NCBI GenBank assembly: GCA_020445785.1
Contig: JAGRFZ010000038.1
Location: 1-34,084, forward strand
Length of the DNA: 34,084 bases
DNA from: Rhodocyclaceae bacterium
GTDB taxonomy: Bacteria > Pseudomonadota > Gammaproteobacteria > Burkholderiales > Rhodocyclaceae
Reading direction: 5' to 3'
The notes under the pieces were generated by a model. That model was not told where the DNA came from and did no database searches. It saw nothing but the letters and a program-made list of their open reading frames with translations. Position numbers and translations under genes: made by a program. Shown here one piece after another: positions 32,489 through 34,084 of this stretch (its first letter is position 1; the number at the start of each line of letters is the position of its first letter).

Positions 32489-33412
32489 TCAGGTCAGATT
32501 GGCGGGTACGAAGTTTTGCCGGATCCACTTGATCATGTCCTGCCAGATGGCTTCCTGATCGCGGGCCGACGGCATTCGCGTCGCATGGGGAAGTTCGATC
32601 GTGATCACCGGTACGCCCTTGTGCACACCGCCGTAATTGCCGAGCGAGCCCGGATAGACGCCGAGGCGGTTCAGGCGAAGGCGGCCGAATCGCTTCGGTT
32701 CCTCGGCCGGTCCGTCGAAGTCGAGCACGCCGTATGGCGCGTGGATCGACACGATCACGTCGGGTCGGAACTTGGTGATTTCTTCCTGCAGCCAGCGTGT
32801 TTCCGGTTCGGATACCGGCACCCTGCCCGGGAAACGGCGAGGATCCTTGCGCGTCCGCCCGACCCAGTAGCGCATCGCCTTGTCGCTCCAGTCCGGCGTA
32901 TCGAAATTGCGATTGAGGTCGACACCGCGCGCATTCATGCGCTGGGCCGGCCGCATCAGCAGGCCGTCCGGGTTGGCGAGCGGGATGATCAGCCAATGCA
33001 GCTGCGACGCGTCTGCGCGATTCAAACGTTCCATCCACTTGAAGACGATCGATACGGAGGTCAGTTCGTCGCCATGGATGCCGCCGATCATCATGATGCG
33101 CGGACTGCGCGATGCGCCGTCGATCGAGGCGGATCTGCGTGGCAGTTGGGGCGGGCGCTCGAAACGCATCAATGCCCGGCCCTCGATCGAGGTTGCCGAC
33201 GACGGACGAAGCCCGGATTCTTCGCAGAATTCCGCGGACACGCTGAACAGGCGGTTGCCGATGGTCTCGCACCACTCGGACGAGACGATCTCGCTCGGCA
33301 AGGGTGCTGGCGGCTCGGCGACGGCCACGAGCGCGATGCCCGCCAGCACGCCCGCGAGAATTCCACGCAGGCCGCCAGCCAGAGCGGATCCGGTTGTTAT
33401 TGCGCGACGCAT
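32489..33412 (-). CDS. M14 family zinc carboxypeptidase, MpaA-like, secreted
   Basis: This is a 307-residue protein. ATG 33412 begins an N-terminal signal (residues about 1-32, LAGVLAGIALVAVA before EPPAP). The longer frame to 33661 runs through the repeat region and is not used. The catalytic site is complete: His113 and Glu116 in GGIHGDE, His224 in VSIHAPYG, and the general-base Glu273 in ITIELPHA. NPDG and RGVDLNRNFD are the substrate-binding blocks of the M14 family. The closest match by eye is murein peptide amidase A, which cuts the gamma-D-Glu-diaminopimelate bond of peptidoglycan peptides; unlike cytoplasmic MpaA this one is exported. It lies on the same strand downstream of metK, 250 bases away. 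Confidence 0.82.
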   Translation of the reverse strand: MRRAITTGSALAGGLRGILAGVLAGIALVAVAEPPAPLPSEIVSSEWCETIGNRLFSVSAEFCEESGLRPSSATSIEGRALMRFERPPQLPRRSASIDGASRSPRIMMIGGIHGDELTSVSIVFKWMERLNRADASQLHWLIIPLANPDGLLMRPAQRMNARGVDLNRNFDTPDWSDKAMRYWVGRTRKDPRRFPGRVPVSEPETRWLQEEITKFRPDVIVSIHAPYGVLDFDGPAEEPKRFGRLRLNRLGVYPGSLGNYGGVHKGVPVITIELPHATRMPSARDQEAIWQDMIKWIRQNFVPANLT

Positions 33413-33502
33413 ATCGCGCAATAGTAGCAGGAAGGCGGGTCTGCCGAGCCCCCGCTCGTGAATCGAATCCGACCGTCCGCCGAGCCCTGCTGCCCCGATC
33501 CC

Positions 33503-33662
33503 GAAAACGCCGGACCGTCCTGAGTATTCTCGACCTCCTCGAGGAGCGGGGCGGGCGTAGCCCGGCCTGGGGGCGGTCCCAAGAAAACGCCGGGCCGTCC
33601 CAAATTTTCTTGACCCCCTCGGGGGGCGGGGCGGGCGTAGCCCGGCCCTGGGGGCGGTCAAC
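33503..33662. repeat. Two-copy 80-bp tandem direct repeat downstream of metK
   Basis: Copy 1 (33503-33582) and copy 2 (33583-33662) both begin GAAAACGCCGG and share CCGTCC, a central variable segment, GCGGGGCGGGCGTAGCCCGG and a GGGCGGTC end. Each contains the hairpin GGGC-GTA-GCCC and a second palindrome at the centre: CTCCTCGAGGAG in copy 1 and CCCCCTCGGGGG in copy 2. There, base changes keep the pairing. The repeat abuts the metK stop (33663-33665). It looks like a dispersed GC-rich extragenic palindromic repeat or a double 3' stem that stabilises metK mRNA. Confidence 0.85.
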
Positions 33663-34084
33663 TCAAGCCAAGCCAGCGTCCTTGCGCAGCTGGTCCGCCT
33701 TGTCGGTCGCCTCCCACGTGAATTCGGGCTCGTCGCGCCCGAAGTGCCCGTAGGCGGCAGTCTTGCCGTAGATCGGCCGCAGCAGATCGAGGCCGACGAT
33801 GATGCCCTTCGGCCGCAGATCGAAGTGTTCGCGGATCAGCTCGACGATGCGGGCCTCCGGAATCTTCGCTGTGCCGAAGGTGTTGACCATCAACGACACC
33901 GGATTGGCGACGCCGATGGCGTAGGCGACCTGGACCTCGCAACGCTCCGCGAGCCCGGCGGCCACGATGTTTTTGGCCACATGGCGGCCGGCATACGCGG
34001 CCGAGCGGTCCACTTTGGAAGGATCCTTGCCCGAGAAGGCGCCGCCGCCATGGTGGGCGGCACCGCCATAGGTGTCGACGATGA
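33663..34084 (-). CDS. metK: S-adenosylmethionine synthetase, C-terminal part (partial)
   Basis: The frame runs off the window end and stops at 33663. The visible 140 C-terminal residues include the metal/substrate loop [61 protein letters not shown] and [14 protein letters not shown], all highly typical of MetK. The enzyme makes SAM from ATP and methionine. Together with ahcY and metF downstream on the same strand, the neighbourhood covers most of the methyl cycle. The promoter and any riboswitch for metK are outside the window. Confidence 0.96.
   Translation of the reverse strand, partial: IVDTYGGAAHHGGGAFSGKDPSKVDRSAAYAGRHVAKNIVAAGLAERCEVQVAYAIGVANPVSLMVNTFGTAKIPEARIVELIREHFDLRPKGIIVGLDLLRPIYGKTAAYGHFGRDEPEFTWEATDKADQLRKDAGLA

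Noticed and set aside
33413-33661. 83-residue N-terminal extension of the carboxypeptidase
   Set aside because: It would be encoded by the tandem repeat and is Arg/Gly/Pro-rich. The ATG at 33412 gives a proper signal peptide.
33503-33662. Tandem repeat as a CRISPR array
   Set aside because: Only two units that are similar along their whole 80 bases, with no unique spacers and no cas genes.

Overview
The window is GC-rich, densely packed proteobacterial DNA. The evidence is a Gram-negative envelope set (two outer-membrane barrels, an AACG-type lipoprotein, a PEP-CTERM protein), lutABC, ruvC, yebC, mdlA/mdlB-type ABC genes, and an S-adenosylhomocysteine (SAH) riboswitch, which is known mainly from Beta- and Gammaproteobacteria. 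I cannot place it to genus. A PEP-CTERM gene with a -24/-12 promoter would suit a Zoogloea/Thauera/Azoarcus-like betaproteobacterium or an environmental gammaproteobacterium. No rRNA, tRNA, CRISPR array, insertion sequence or phage gene was found. The window opens inside an aldehyde dehydrogenase gene and closes inside metK.

Layout. 1-1.4 kb: aldehyde dehydrogenase tail, DUF779 protein, a small membrane protein and an unpaired HicA-like protein. 1.6-6.1 kb (minus): dienelactone hydrolase plus a heterodimeric MdlAB-type ABC exporter. 6.1-7.8 kb: gene-poor, with two small unrecognised proteins. 7.8-10.0 kb (plus): acuR-acuI (acrylate/acrylyl-CoA detoxification) and an AhpD-like peroxidase-related protein. 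10.6-13.0 kb (plus): flavin reductase-pirin-LysR, joined by GTGA overlaps. 13.0-14.1 kb: winged-helix regulator and a secreted His-rich protein. 14.3-17.1 kb (minus): lutABC, with ATGA overlaps. 17.2-21.7 kb (minus): yebC, small protein, DMT transporter, ruvC, barrel protein, lipoprotein. 22.1-27.2 kb: PEP-CTERM protein with a sigma-54 promoter, a Cys-rich secreted protein, a YjgR/HerA-like ATPase, a second barrel, a DUF3365 c-type heme protein and a small hypothetical. 27.1-30.8 kb (minus): SAH riboswitch, then ahcY-tlyA-metF-tfoX-like. 30.9-34.1 kb (minus): Na+/Ca2+ exchanger, M14 carboxypeptidase, an 80-bp tandem repeat and metK.

The clearest functional theme is the activated-methyl cycle. 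metK makes S-adenosylmethionine (SAM), ahcY removes SAH, metF supplies methyl groups, and an SAH-sensing RNA stands before ahcY. The most interesting parts are that riboswitch operon with its two unexpected passengers (tlyA and a TfoX-like gene), the sigma-54-type promoter of the PEP-CTERM gene, acuRI without a visible DMSP lyase, and the direct repeat after metK. I found no convincing wholly new defence or mobile system. All coordinates and motifs were read by eye; no database search was run.
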